Below, piece by piece: positions 24,941 through 34,616 of a stretch of 49,473 nt of DNA (positions are counted from its first letter, which is position 1; each line of letters starts with the position of its first letter). Made by a program: the position numbers and the translations under genes. The notes below the pieces were generated by a model. It was not told where the DNA came from and ran no database searches. It saw only the letters and a program-made list of their open reading frames with translations. The stretch is from Pseudanabaena sp. lw0831 (GTDB lineage Bacteria; Cyanobacteriota; Cyanobacteriia; Pseudanabaenales; Pseudanabaenaceae), in NCBI RefSeq assembly GCF_016584665.1, contig NZ_BBJB01000096.1, forward strand, positions 1-49,473, read 5' to 3'.

Positions 24941-25191
24941 AGTTCATTCCCCACAGGCATGACATCAAGCCAAGCGAGATCGACTTCTGTTATCGGGGCA
25001 TTAGGATTACATTGCGCCAACAGATCATCTAGCGAATATTGTAGTTTTGGCTGAGGTTCAATAATCAGTTTGCCATTATCAACAGCAACTCCCACGGTTG
25101 TACCTGATTGTAGATTCAGAATTTCGAGAACGGCTGGAGGAATCGCCAACATAATTGAGCCGCCGACTTTACGAAGATTTGTGGTGTGCAT
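24937..25191 (-). CDS. mazE: AbrB/MazE-family antitoxin
   Basis: 84 residues. The N-terminal swapped-hairpin DNA-binding domain is clear (LRKVGGSIMLAIPPAVLEILNL, with TTVGVAVDNGKLIIEP). The C-terminal acidic tail (LDDLLAQCNPNAP) should wrap the toxin. The ATG at 25191 lies 13 bases from a perfect 18-bp palindrome at 25204-25221, the likely autoregulatory operator. It is the first gene of the two-gene operon with mazF. Confidence 0.92.
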   Translation of the reverse strand: MHTTNLRKVGGSIMLAIPPAVLEILNLQSGTTVGVAVDNGKLIIEPQPKLQYSLDDLLAQCNPNAPITEVDLAWLDVMPVGNEL

Positions 25192-25203
25192 AATCTTATT
25201 TTA

Positions 25204-25221
25204 GTTATACTTAAGTATAAC
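25204..25221. promoter_or_regulatory. Operator-like palindrome of mazEF
   Basis: GTTATACTTAAGTATAAC is a perfect 18-bp palindrome ending 13 bases before the mazE ATG. AbrB-type antitoxins repress their own operons through such sites, so MazE (with MazF) is the expected binder. Confidence 0.7.
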
Positions 25222-25281
25222 ATCTAAGACAAAAACTTTGCTGGTATGAAAAGCCAACACATATTTAGCGCTTTGCGCTCA

Positions 25282-25350
25282 AACCCAAACCAATAAATTT
25301 TTTGAAAGTGTTGCTTTGCAACACTTTCAAAAAATTTATTGGTTTGGGTT
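25282..25350. repeat. Perfect hairpin, 33-bp arms, 3-nt loop (ttt)
   Basis: Arms 25282-25314 and 25318-25350 form the longest hairpin in the window (outer aacccaaacc). It lies between divergent mazE and the Tab2-family gene. A decayed relative sits at about 33089-33148. Confidence 0.9.
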
Positions 25351-25442
25351 GTCAACCTCAATTTGCGACAAAAAATCTAGGGGCTGCGATCGCGATAACA
25401 TGAAAAAAGACAAGTTCAGAAAAACAAGTTAGAAATTAATTT

Positions 25443-26297
25443 ATGTCGAATATTTGGGAGTTAGATTTTTATTCCCGTCCTTTACTGGATGCTAATAATA
25501 AAAAAGTTTGGGAATTACTGATCTGCGATCGCGAACGACAGTTTGAATGGGTGCGCGAATGTCCACCTACAGAAGTGAACTCCGAATGGCTCGCTAAGCA
25601 ACTCACCGACTGCGTGACCACGACGGGGCAAAATCCCATTAAAATCCGCTTCTTTCGTCCCAGTATGACAAATATCATTATGCGCGGCTGTAAGCTGGCA
25701 GGGATCACAGGACAAGCCTCTCGGCGTGTATTCACGATGTCAGGATGGTTGGCGGAGAGAATGGCGAGTATTTATCCTAATCGTGATGGCTTTCAAGCCG
25801 TTGATCCTAATCCCTTGCCATTGAAAGTATTGGCAGCCCAAGATCCTAAACCAGTTCCTGACGCTCTGATGGGTGAGCGCTGGATATCGGTATCGCTGAA
25901 AGCAGGTGATTTTGCAGATGCGAAAGAATGGTCAATGGATTTTAGTGAGCTTCTGGATATTAGCAACCTTGATCCTGAAACTGTTATTTCAGGAATTATT
26001 ATTATTTCCGCAAGGGCGACAGCTTTGGCGGCTTGGATGTCGGGCGTTGATCCTGTATTTGTCAAGTTTGAACGTAATCTATTAGGCGATCGCACACAGA
26101 TGCAGCTTGAAGCAAGTGCTGATGCTAGATGGGTTTTGGCAAACTTGCAAGCACCAAAAGATAAAGAGGCGATTGCGCAGGGAGCCGCCTTTGAGAAATC
26201 TAAACAAAATTCTCAAGGATTTCATTTTCTCGCAGTGCAAACCAGCCCAGACGAAGAACATTTTGCAGGATTTTGGATGCTAAAAGAAGTTATGTAA
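25443..26297 (+). CDS. Tab2/Atab2-family RNA-binding protein
   Basis: A 284-residue member of the family named after Chlamydomonas Tab2 and Arabidopsis ATAB2, which bind RNA and are needed for translation of photosystem I psaB (and PSII) mRNAs. The start MSNIWELDFYSRPLLD and the C-terminal FHFLAVQTSPDEEHFAGFWML are typical. There is no signal peptide or TM segment. The ATG is at 25443. Cyanobacterial homologues are likely to act in photosystem assembly, but that is inferred. The galT start follows the stop by about 50 bases on the same strand. Confidence 0.9.
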   Translation: MSNIWELDFYSRPLLDANNKKVWELLICDRERQFEWVRECPPTEVNSEWLAKQLTDCVTTTGQNPIKIRFFRPSMTNIIMRGCKLAGITGQASRRVFTMSGWLAERMASIYPNRDGFQAVDPNPLPLKVLAAQDPKPVPDALMGERWISVSLKAGDFADAKEWSMDFSELLDISNLDPETVISGIIIISARATALAAWMSGVDPVFVKFERNLLGDRTQMQLEASADARWVLANLQAPKDKEAIAQGAAFEKSKQNSQGFHFLAVQTSPDEEHFAGFWMLKEVM

Positions 26298-26346
26298 ATA
26301 TAGACTATTTGTCTTGAGTAGCAGCATTTTCTATGAGCTAACTGTG

Positions 26347-27348
26347 ATGTCACATCTCCGTCAAAACGTAATTACTAAAGACTGGGTGATTTTTGCCACA
26401 GAGAGATCTAAGCGTCCCCATGAATTTGCGCGATCGCCTAACGATATCCCGCCAGAGTTGCCAAGTTATAAACATAGCTGCCCTTTTTGCAAAGGCAATG
26501 AAAATCCCTCTGAAATAGAATATCTATGCATAGAAGATGAATGCGGTTGGCGGGTGCGGATTATCCCGAATAAATATCCTGCGCTCAAGCCCATAGGCGA
26601 TCGCATTCGGCATAGCGAAGGTATTCACCGCTCGATTACAGGCGTTGGCTATCACGAAGTCCTAATTGAACATCCTGATCATAATGCCACGATCGCTTTA
26701 ATGGAAATTGGGGATGTGATTAATATTCTCAAAGCCTATCGTCAGCGCTATAACTTTATTCGCCTAGATCAACGCATTGAAAGCATCATCATTTTTAAAA
26801 ATCATGGCGAGAGCGCGGGTACATCTTTAGAACATCCACATTCACAGATTACAGCTACGCCTGTTGTACCTTCCCAAATTCGCTATCGGATGATCGAAGC
26901 TATCAGTTATTTCGATGATATGGGCGAATGTTTATTTTGCTATACCCTCAGAGATGAGTTAAAGGCAAAAGAACGCATTGTCTTAGAAACAGAATATTTT
27001 GTAACTTTTATTCCTTATGCGGCGCTTTCTCCTTTCCATATGTGGGTGTTCCCCCGCAATCATAGTTCTTCCTTTGGTGATATTAGCGAACCTGAATTAG
27101 CCGATCTTGCCTACACGCTTAAAACAGTTCTCGCCAAACTATATTATGGTTTAAACAATCCTGCTTACAATTACACAATTCGCTCTATGCCCACTGATGA
27201 GAAGCAATCTGATTACTTCCACTGGTATCTAGCGATCGTGCCGAGAGTCAATCAAGCCGCAGGGTTTGAACTAGGGAGTGGTATGTATATCAATACGGCG
27301 ATGCCAGAGGATAGCGCTAAATTTTTGCGGGAAATTGAGATTCCCTAA
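26347..27348 (+). CDS. galT: Galactose-1-phosphate uridylyltransferase family protein
   Basis: 333 residues from the ATG at 26347 (MSHLRQNVITKDW); an in-frame TTG extension is rejected. This HIT-superfamily nucleotidylyl transferase has the zinc-type CPFCKGNE motif (Cys45, Cys48) and the catalytic LEHPHSQI motif, where His165 would form the uridylyl intermediate. Further conserved segments are FVTFIPYAALSPFHMWVFPR and FHWYLAIVPR. It links galactose-1-P or a related hexose phosphate with UDP-sugar pools; some family members use ADP-sugars instead. The neighbour upstream is Tab2. The 3' end overlaps the end of the convergent diguanylate cyclase gene by 4 bases. Confidence 0.9.
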   Translation: MSHLRQNVITKDWVIFATERSKRPHEFARSPNDIPPELPSYKHSCPFCKGNENPSEIEYLCIEDECGWRVRIIPNKYPALKPIGDRIRHSEGIHRSITGVGYHEVLIEHPDHNATIALMEIGDVINILKAYRQRYNFIRLDQRIESIIIFKNHGESAGTSLEHPHSQITATPVVPSQIRYRMIEAISYFDDMGECLFCYTLRDELKAKERIVLETEYFVTFIPYAALSPFHMWVFPRNHSSSFGDISEPELADLAYTLKTVLAKLYYGLNNPAYNYTIRSMPTDEKQSDYFHWYLAIVPRVNQAAGFELGSGMYINTAMPEDSAKFLREIEIP

Positions 27349-28841
27349 ACAGCATAGCGATCGCGTCCCTGCTGTTTGGCTCTGTATAACGCTTGATCGG
27401 CTTGATCAATTAATGTATTTGGTTGAACTTCCATGGTGGGTAAAATTGAGGCAATGCCTAGACTGATTGTGACAATTGACTTCACGCTAGACTGTTGATG
27501 GGGAATCGCTAAATCTTGAATCGCCTGCTGCATTCTTTCGGCAACAGAAATGGCTCCCTCTAAATCAGTGTTAGGAAGGAGTACTACAAATTCTTCGCCA
27601 CCATAGCGAGCCACTAGATCGCCAGCACGATCAACTTTTTGGTGAATAGTCTGTGCTATCTGTGTTAGGCAATCATCCCCAGCTAGATGTCCATAGAAAT
27701 CATTATAAAACTTGAAAAAATCAAGATCGAAGAGAATCAACGACAGTAATTGCTCTTCTCTAGCTAGACGTTTCCATTCTTCATTTAGTCTTGCATCAAA
27801 GCAACGACGGTTAGCGACTTTGGTCAAACCATCCAAATTCACTAAGACTTCAAGTTTCTGATTGGCATCTTTTAGATCAAGTTCGGTCTGTTTCCGAGTA
27901 GTAATATCTCGGACTGTAATCGCCAGCCCATCTTCTAACTTGACGACGGCAAACTGATACCAGCAAGAATTTCCCCATTGATAATAAAAATCGCGTTCTA
28001 GCGGTTCCCCTGTCTCCACAATAGTCACAAAGCGATCAAAGAGGTCTGGTTCAAGAAGAGTAAATAAATTTTTGGGAACCAGTTTGCCGATCAAATCTTC
28101 ACGGGTTTTGCCAAAAGCTTTGATAATTATGGGATTGATCATCAAGCAACGGAAGTCTTGAATATGTCCTGTCAATTCCCGAACTGCTTTTAGAGCGACA
28201 ATACCGTCAAGGGAACTGTTCAAAACGCCAGTAAGAGTATTTTCTACTTCTTTTCGCCTCTCAATTTCATCCTGTAATTTGATAGTTCTATCTTCTACTC
28301 TTTTCTCTAACTCAGTATTAATTAATGCTAATTCGGCATAAGCTTTGTATGAGCGTAAAGCTGTAATAACTGTGGTGAACAATTTTTGGGAAGTAAATTC
28401 TGTTTTAGTCTTGTAATCATCGATGTCATAATCAACGATCACTTGCCGTTCAGGTACTTGTCCTGGCTGTCCCGTACGCAAAATGATCCGAATTGCTCGA
28501 TTTTGGAGTATTTCGCGGATGTACTTTGCTGTGATCAAACCAGCATCATCAGATTCCATTATTACATCGAGTAAAGTAACTGCCACATCAGGATTGTCGA
28601 TCATTATCTGACGTGCATCTATACCCGAATAGGCGCTTAGGAACTGTAGTTTTTTGTTGTCAAAAGTAAAATCGCCTAGAGCAAGGCGGGTGATGTTATG
28701 AATCTCTACTTCATCATCGACGATCAGAATCTTCCAAGGCTCAAGATTCTGTAAGGACTCTACTGGTGAAACTTGATCAATTTCATCAGCAAATTCTAGT
28801 TCATCTGTGAATATTAGATCATCATCAATCATTGCAATCAT
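27345..28841 (-). CDS. REC-PAS-GGDEF diguanylate cyclase
   Basis: 498 residues. An acidic N-terminal leader, then an atypical receiver (about 35-165, phosphoacceptor in TLLDVIMES, with the RTGQPGQVPER segment), a coiled linker, PAS (about 205-320) and GGDEF (about 330-495). The active site is ARYGGEEF and the product-inhibition I-site RAGD lies five residues before it, so it should make cyclic di-GMP and be feedback-inhibited. The receiver is nearly the same as in the REC-histidine kinase at 33133-34461. It is the last gene of the six-gene signalling run, so c-di-GMP may be its output. Confidence 0.93.
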   Translation of the reverse strand: MIAMIDDDLIFTDELEFADEIDQVSPVESLQNLEPWKILIVDDEVEIHNITRLALGDFTFDNKKLQFLSAYSGIDARQIMIDNPDVAVTLLDVIMESDDAGLITAKYIREILQNRAIRIILRTGQPGQVPERQVIVDYDIDDYKTKTEFTSQKLFTTVITALRSYKAYAELALINTELEKRVEDRTIKLQDEIERRKEVENTLTGVLNSSLDGIVALKAVRELTGHIQDFRCLMINPIIIKAFGKTREDLIGKLVPKNLFTLLEPDLFDRFVTIVETGEPLERDFYYQWGNSCWYQFAVVKLEDGLAITVRDITTRKQTELDLKDANQKLEVLVNLDGLTKVANRRCFDARLNEEWKRLAREEQLLSLILFDLDFFKFYNDFYGHLAGDDCLTQIAQTIHQKVDRAGDLVARYGGEEFVVLLPNTDLEGAISVAERMQQAIQDLAIPHQQSSVKSIVTISLGIASILPTMEVQPNTLIDQADQALYRAKQQGRDRYAV

Positions 28842-28898
28842 TTTTATGACATCTTAAGTAGCTAGGAGCAATTAAAAATAAAGCTAAATATAAAGCCC

Positions 28899-28941
28899 CC
28901 AAAAGCTGTAGCGCATGTTGCGCGTGCGCTACAGCTTTTGG
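28899..28941. repeat. Hairpin, 20-bp arms, 3-nt loop (tgc), two G-T pairs
   Basis: Arms 28899-28918 and 28922-28941 (stem ccaaaagctgtagcg...) in the gap between the REC-histidine kinase and diguanylate cyclase genes. The same 'agctgta' stem start is seen in the hairpin at 34536. Confidence 0.8.
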
Positions 28942-28999
28942 CTCTGGGTTTTAATTATGCCCAGCTAATTACTAGAATACATCTAACTCTTAAAGGTTG

Positions 29000-30256
29000 C
29001 TACAAGTAGAGCGGAATTTGCACAATAAATTTAGTACCTACGCTGACTTGGCTCTCGCAGGTAATGCTACCTTGTAATTTTTGAGTGACAAGATTGTAGA
29101 CAATATGCAGACCCAAACCACTCCCTCCCTGTCCACGTTTGGTCGTATAAAACGGGTCAAAAATCTTACTGATATTATCGATCGCAATGCCCTTCCCGTC
29201 ATCGCTATATTCAAAAGTAAGACGGTTGTGTTGTTGAGAAATCGTAAAGGTAATTGTACCGTTATCGCCATGATCGTAGGCATGAATTAAGGAATTCATC
29301 ACTAAGTTAGTGGCGATCTGTGAAATCAATCCCGGAAAGCTATCAAGGATAATATTATCGGCACAATTAATTTGGACGTTAATATTTGTCCGCTTTAGTT
29401 TTGGTTGGAGGTTGAGCAAAACTTCTTCAAGGTAGGCTTTTAGCTCGAACGATCGCCTCTCTTCACTAGACTGATCGACGGCTACCTGCTTAAAACTCTG
29501 AATCAGCTCGACAGCTCGATTTAAGTTTGCCAGAATGATCGTGCTGCTTTGTTGCAGATTATCCATAAATTTGTCGAGATCGGAGCGTTTCAGCATTCCA
29601 TTTTTAAGAGTAATTGCCATCTCCTGAGTTTTATCCGCGATTAGTGAGGCTGCGGTCACGCCAATTCCAATCGGCGTATTAATTTCGTGAGCTATACCTG
29701 CGACTAATCCACCTAAAGCTGCCATTTTTTCGGATTCGACCAGCACGTTTTGGGCGGCTTTGAGGTTGGTGAGGGCTTGCGACAGTTCTTGGGTGCGATC
29801 GCCTACGATTTGCTCAAGGTTTTCTGTTAGTTGTTGTAATTCTGTATTCCTAGTTTCGAGGGCTTGACTCACTTGTTTTAGCTTGATGTGAGTTTTTAGC
29901 CGCGCTAAAACTTCTTGTTCTTGAAAGGGCTTGGTGATGTAATCTACCGCCCCAAGCTCAAATCCTTTAACTTTGCTGACAGCATCAGCGACAGCAGTCA
30001 TAAAAATGATGGGAATGTTGCAAGTTTTGGGATTCTCCTTAAGTCTCTGGCAGGTTTCAAAGCCATCCATTCCTGGCATCATCACATCTAGTAAGATCAA
30101 ATCAGGTGATTGTCGCTTCAGGTGTTGCAAGGCTCGCTCACCACTAGTGGCGATCGCCACGTCATAGCCCACATTACTGAGCGCTTCGGAGATGACATCC
30201 AGATTGCTGGGGATATCATCAACGATTAAAATTAGTCCAGTTAAAGCGGTTGTCAT
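29000..30256 (-). CDS. REC - histidine kinase
   Basis: A 418-residue soluble kinase with an N-terminal receiver (Asp57 in ILLDVMMPGMDG; KPF near 110), a coiled coil, and a histidine kinase core with AGIAHEINTPIG (His190), NLVMNSLIHAYD, DDGKGIA and GGSGLGLHIVYNLV. The kinase core is almost the same as in both giant kinases at 34617-45363, suggesting recent module exchange within the cluster. It starts four bases after the stop of the Cache-kinase gene, so the pair is translated together. Confidence 0.93.
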   Translation of the reverse strand: MTTALTGLILIVDDIPSNLDVISEALSNVGYDVAIATSGERALQHLKRQSPDLILLDVMMPGMDGFETCQRLKENPKTCNIPIIFMTAVADAVSKVKGFELGAVDYITKPFQEQEVLARLKTHIKLKQVSQALETRNTELQQLTENLEQIVGDRTQELSQALTNLKAAQNVLVESEKMAALGGLVAGIAHEINTPIGIGVTAASLIADKTQEMAITLKNGMLKRSDLDKFMDNLQQSSTIILANLNRAVELIQSFKQVAVDQSSEERRSFELKAYLEEVLLNLQPKLKRTNINVQINCADNIILDSFPGLISQIATNLVMNSLIHAYDHGDNGTITFTISQQHNRLTFEYSDDGKGIAIDNISKIFDPFYTTKRGQGGSGLGLHIVYNLVTQKLQGSITCESQVSVGTKFIVQIPLYL

Positions 30257-30260
30257 AGGA

Positions 30261-33020
30261 TTAATCTTCCACAGTCCTTTCGTTGGTGAGGTATGGTTGA
30301 ATAAATGACTCGATCTTTTCGGGTTGGAGTTGTTTTGTTAATTGCAGAAGACGTTGCACGAAGGGTTGGTAACGATCGCTTTTTTGACCGATTTTCTCGG
30401 CAGCATCAGCAAGCTTCCGCAGCAGCCCATCCTGTGCTAGCTCCATTAAAATTTGCAAGTCTTCGGTTGGGGGAGGAATCATCTCGGTGGTGGAAACATT
30501 ATTGCCGATCGGGGTAGAGTCTAAATTGGTTTCGTCATATTGCCAAGTGAGTTGCAGATACTGAGCTAATAAGGTCAACAGCTCATCAACTTGTACAGGT
30601 TTTGCTAAGAAATCATCTCCACCTGCATCTAGGCTCATTTGTCGATCAAGTTGGGATACGGATGCTGAGGAAACAATTACTTTAAGCGATCGCAGATCTG
30701 GATCGTAACGCAATTGCTTCACAAACTCAAAGCCATCCATCACTGGCATTGCTAGGTCAGTAATCACCAAATCTGGCAATTGCTGACGCACTTGATTTAA
30801 ACCATCCTGTCCATTTTCGGCTTCAGCGATCGCAAAACCGAGGGGTTCCAACAAATTCCTCAACACAGCTCGATTTTCCCAGCGATCGTCCACCAGCAAA
30901 ATTTGGCGACGCGCTCCTTCATAGCCGACGATGTTGTTAGCCAATAACGTTTGCTGGTGATCCCAATCCAGGACCAACGGTAGCTCGACTTCAAAGAAGA
31001 ACTCACTGCCAACACCGATCTTACTCTTAACTTGGATTTGCCCGCCCATTAACTGCACGATCTGCTGACTAATCGCCAAACCTAACCCTGTACCTTCGGC
31101 TTGGCGAGCTTTATCACCCACTTGATGAAACGCTTGGAATAGATTTTTGACATGTTCTGGAGCAATACCCACGCCAGTATCAGCGACACAGAAGCACAGT
31201 CTCGCTGCTTGCATATCTGAGGACAATTGCTCAACTCTCAAGGTCACGCTACCTCTATCCGTAAATTTGATCGCATTGCCCAAAAGGTTAATCAAAACTT
31301 GGCGTAACCGCTTCTCATCGGCTTCGATCCCTGTGGGTAAGTTTAGATCTGGTTCGTAGTAGAAGTCAATTCCTTTCTGATCAGCGCGAATTTGACAAAT
31401 TTCAACGATCCCTTGGAGCAAGGCGGGTAGATGTAGAGCTTGGGGAGATAGTTCCAATCTGCGGGCTTCAATTTTAGCAATATCCAATACATCGTTGATC
31501 AGGTTAAGCAAATGGGAGCCGCATTGATAGATAATGTTAGCTCCATGCCGATCTTTGTCGGCTAAGGTTTTGGAGCGGGACAGAATTTGAGCATAACCGA
31601 GAACGCCATTTAGGGGTGTTCGCAGTTCGTGACTCATGTTAGCGAGAAATTCGCTCTTGGCTTGGTTGGCATTGTCAGCGGCAAGTTTGGCTTGTTGCAG
31701 TTCGACAGTGCGTTCGGCGACACGATCTTCGAGGGCGGTGAAGGAATTATTGAGCTGGGCTGCCATTTGGTTGAACGATCGCGCTAATCCTTCGAGTTCG
31801 TTAATGCCTTCGACTTCAACGATACGATCGCGTTCTCCAGATGCGATCGCTTCACTGGCCTGCTGCAATTTCAGAATCGGGCGCACAATCCAACGGGAAG
31901 TATAAATCCCCAGAAGAATTGCTAAACCCAATGCGCCTAAACACAACAGAATTGTAGTTTGCGTATTTGCCTCGATTTGAGCCATGAAGTCAGCTTCAGG
32001 TACAACCACCACGGTCAGCCAGTTAAGCCCATAGGTATCCCTCATCGGAGATACTTTCAGAAAGTATCTTTGACCATCTAGCTGAAAATCTAACTGGGTT
32101 CCTTCGCGAATGTCCTCCAAATTCTTGAGGCGTTCGGTGAGAGACTCCATACTTTTGCGTGCGATCGGATTACTACTATTCTGTACTTTCAGACGCTTTT
32201 GAGTCTCACCTTTACCGACGGTTAGGAGTTCGTTGGCGATAGAAGTTGCAATTAATTCACCAGATGGCTCAATTATGAACACTTTGCCAGATTTGCCTAT
32301 CTGTAAAGTTTGCAAAAATCCACGAATCTGATCTAGCCCCATCTGACAAGTAAGCACACCAATAAAATTCCCCTGTTTGTCGTAGTATGGGGAACTGGCA
32401 TTAATTTGCAGCGATCCATAGCCCGCGTTGATATAAACGTCACTCCAGGCGGCGCGATTGTTTTTGAGAGCAGCCTTATAAAAAGGGCGATTGCGGGCAT
32501 CATAATTGGGAACAGTCTTGGCAACTGTAGTGGGATTACCATTCTTGTCAAGTTTGTAATACAAAAAGTCGCCAATGCCTATCGTCGGTTTCACGGCAAG
32601 TTGCGGCTCCTCAGAACCAATCCAACGATTTACCCAACCTACGCGCAGATATTGCCCTTTCTCGTTAGCCATTCCCACATGACCAATCGACTTAAAACGG
32701 AGAACCTGTCTCCAAAAGTAGTTCCTGTTACTCTCAAGATCATTAAAATCCAACACTCCCGTTTGAGCCGCATCCTCGTTAATCTGATTGACTAAATGCG
32801 GTGCTTCTAAGTAGTCCTGCACTCTTTCGTTAACTCTAAAAGTCGTTTCTTGCTGTAATGGATCAACAAGATCATTCACCGCCTTCTGCCCATTGCGGAG
32901 TGAGAGATAGCCTGTTAGTCCAACGGCAGCAAAGATTTGCAGGACAAACGGCACAATCAGAACTGCTCGCAGAGGAATACGATGAATGAGGCTACGATTG
33001 ATGGGAGGTGAAGAAGACAT
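30261..33020 (-). CDS. Membrane sensor hybrid histidine kinase, Cache-HAMP-HK-REC
   Basis: 919 residues. TM1 is at about 18-40; a large periplasmic double-Cache sensor follows (about 45-345, with [12 protein letters not shown] and [14 protein letters not shown], typical of Cache ligand sites); TM2 (about 350-372); HAMP (about 375-428); HisKA with [14 protein letters not shown]; HATPase_c with [16 protein letters not shown] and GTGLGLAIS; and a receiver with [12 protein letters not shown] helical tail of about 90 residues ([19 protein letters not shown]) resembles an Hpt-like bundle but lacks a clear phosphoryl His. It senses an external small molecule and is probably the input for this cluster. 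Confidence 0.93.
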   Translation of the reverse strand: MSSSPPINRSLIHRIPLRAVLIVPFVLQIFAAVGLTGYLSLRNGQKAVNDLVDPLQQETTFRVNERVQDYLEAPHLVNQINEDAAQTGVLDFNDLESNRNYFWRQVLRFKSIGHVGMANEKGQYLRVGWVNRWIGSEEPQLAVKPTIGIGDFLYYKLDKNGNPTTVAKTVPNYDARNRPFYKAALKNNRAAWSDVYINAGYGSLQINASSPYYDKQGNFIGVLTCQMGLDQIRGFLQTLQIGKSGKVFIIEPSGELIATSIANELLTVGKGETQKRLKVQNSSNPIARKSMESLTERLKNLEDIREGTQLDFQLDGQRYFLKVSPMRDTYGLNWLTVVVVPEADFMAQIEANTQTTILLCLGALGLAILLGIYTSRWIVRPILKLQQASEAIASGERDRIVEVEGINELEGLARSFNQMAAQLNNSFTALEDRVAERTVELQQAKLAADNANQAKSEFLANMSHELRTPLNGVLGYAQILSRSKTLADKDRHGANIIYQCGSHLLNLINDVLDIAKIEARRLELSPQALHLPALLQGIVEICQIRADQKGIDFYYEPDLNLPTGIEADEKRLRQVLINLLGNAIKFTDRGSVTLRVEQLSSDMQAARLCFCVADTGVGIAPEHVKNLFQAFHQVGDKARQAEGTGLGLAISQQIVQLMGGQIQVKSKIGVGSEFFFEVELPLVLDWDHQQTLLANNIVGYEGARRQILLVDDRWENRAVLRNLLEPLGFAIAEAENGQDGLNQVRQQLPDLVITDLAMPVMDGFEFVKQLRYDPDLRSLKVIVSSASVSQLDRQMSLDAGGDDFLAKPVQVDELLTLLAQYLQLTWQYDETNLDSTPIGNNVSTTEMIPPPTEDLQILMELAQDGLLRKLADAAEKIGQKSDRYQPFVQRLLQLTKQLQPEKIESFIQPYLTNERTVED

Positions 33021-33088
33021 GGCAGATGACTAACCTAAACGAGCGATAACCAAATACATTTTCACAACAATTTACGGTCAAAAAAAAC

Positions 33089-33148
33089 ATAATAAATTTT
33101 TGAAAGTATTGCTTTGTAAGACCCTCAAAACATTATTGGTTCAGGGTT
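33089..33148. repeat. Decayed copy of the 33-bp-arm hairpin
   Basis: The sequence aataaatttttgaaagtatt-gc-ttt-gtaag... matches 25291-25350 with many changes. Its right arm overlaps the end of the REC-histidine kinase gene (stop at 33133), so that C-terminus (HSTLNQ) is built from repeat sequence. Confidence 0.55.
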
Positions 33149-34461
33149 GAGTGCAAAGCGCTGTAACTTCTTGGGAGAGTATTTCTGTAAGGCATACGCA
33201 CAGTAAAACAACTGCCCTGACCAATTTGGCTGCTGAAATCGATAGAACCACCGTGGAGTTCCACGATTTGCTTTACAATTACCAGTCCTAATCCTGAACC
33301 TTCGTAATTACGGCTGAGCCCACTATCTAACTGAATAAATGGTTTAAAGAGCTTGTCGCGATCGCCTTGACTAATGCCAATATCTGTATCTGTAACTGAT
33401 AAATCAATCCAAGAAATACAATCCAGCATGGCAAGAGTATCATCAGCTTTTTTTGATTCCATTCTTACATCTAGACTTACTTTGCCGCCAGAGTGAGTAA
33501 ATTTGATGGCATTATCGAGCAGATTGATTAGTACTTGCCTGAATCGGCGCTCATCAATTTCGATTTTGATCACTTCCAAATTTGAAGATATAGTCATCGT
33601 AAGTTGAATTTGCTTTTTGATAGCCTTTTGCTTAACAACCTCTAGACTGGAGTTGCACAAATCGGCGATCGCTACAGTTTTGATGTCTAGCTTTAGCATT
33701 CCTGCCATAAGTTTGGAGACATCTAACATATCTTGAATCAATTCGAGTAAATGATTACCGCTGCTTTGAATCGTCGCGATCGCATCCTTTTGACTCGGAT
33801 TAATTGCTCCAAAAATTTCTTCATGCAAGCATTCAGCCATTCCGAGAATGCCGTTGAGTGGTGTGCGCAACTCGTGGCTCATATTGGATAGAAACTCGTC
33901 TTTTAACTTGGTAACTCGAATGAGTTCTACATTTGTCCGTTCTAGATTGACATTCAACGATTCTAATGATTTATAGGCCTTATACGATCGCAGAGCCGTA
34001 ATAATCGTGGTAAACAGCTTTTGTGAAGTAAATTCTGTTTTAGTCTTGTAATCATCGATATCATAATCGATGATCGCTTGCCGTTCGGGTACTTGCCCTG
34101 GCTGTCCTGTACGCAAAATGATCCGCATCGCTCGATTTTGGAGTGTTTCGCGGATGTACTTGGCTGTGATCAAACCAGCATCATCAGATTCCATAATCAC
34201 ATCCAGCAAAATAACCGCAATATCAGGATTGTCGGTCATCATCTGTCGAGACTCTGCACCTGAATAAGCGCTTAAAAAATGTAGCCTCTTATTGTCGAAG
34301 CTAAAATCTTGCAAGGCAAGTCGCGTGATGTTGTGAATCTCTACTTCATCATCAACGATCAGGACTTTCCATGACTCTAGACTATGTGATGAAACTTGAC
34401 TAATTTCATCTTCATCAGCAAATTCCATCATGTCATCAACCATTAGCTCATCATTAACCAT
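33133..34461 (-). CDS. REC - histidine kinase
   Basis: About 442 residues from the ATG at 34461 (MVNDELMVDDMMEF). A longer in-frame start at 34620 would read straight through a perfect hairpin and overlap the upstream gene, so it is rejected. The receiver (about 30-150) is the same unusual type as in the diguanylate cyclase (LLDVIMES, RTGQPGQVPER). It is followed by a coiled linker and a kinase core with [30 protein letters not shown] and GSGLGLVIV. It has no membrane segment. Its paralogous receiver suggests it may compete with or feed the diguanylate cyclase. Confidence 0.92.
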   Translation of the reverse strand: MVNDELMVDDMMEFADEDEISQVSSHSLESWKVLIVDDEVEIHNITRLALQDFSFDNKRLHFLSAYSGAESRQMMTDNPDIAVILLDVIMESDDAGLITAKYIRETLQNRAMRIILRTGQPGQVPERQAIIDYDIDDYKTKTEFTSQKLFTTIITALRSYKAYKSLESLNVNLERTNVELIRVTKLKDEFLSNMSHELRTPLNGILGMAECLHEEIFGAINPSQKDAIATIQSSGNHLLELIQDMLDVSKLMAGMLKLDIKTVAIADLCNSSLEVVKQKAIKKQIQLTMTISSNLEVIKIEIDERRFRQVLINLLDNAIKFTHSGGKVSLDVRMESKKADDTLAMLDCISWIDLSVTDTDIGISQGDRDKLFKPFIQLDSGLSRNYEGSGLGLVIVKQIVELHGGSIDFSSQIGQGSCFTVRMPYRNTLPRSYSALHSTLNQ

Positions 34462-34535
34462 GGGGAATTTGAATTGGCGTGAATGTATTAAACTTTTAAG
34501 TTCTAAGTAGCTCGGCACAATTAAATATAAAACCC

Positions 34536-34578
34536 CCAGAAGCTGTACCGCCTGCGCAGCAGGCGGTACAGCTTCTGG
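34536..34578 (-). terminator. Perfect hairpin, 20-bp arms, 3-nt loop (gca)
   Basis: Arms 34536-34555 and 34559-34578, lying between the downstream giant kinase stop (34617) and the REC-histidine kinase start (34461). A T-run follows on the plus strand only (gttttttt), so termination in the gene direction is uncertain. Confidence 0.7.
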
Positions 34579-34616
34579 TTCTGTTTTTTTAATTGTGACG
34601 AGGTACTTACCTACAA

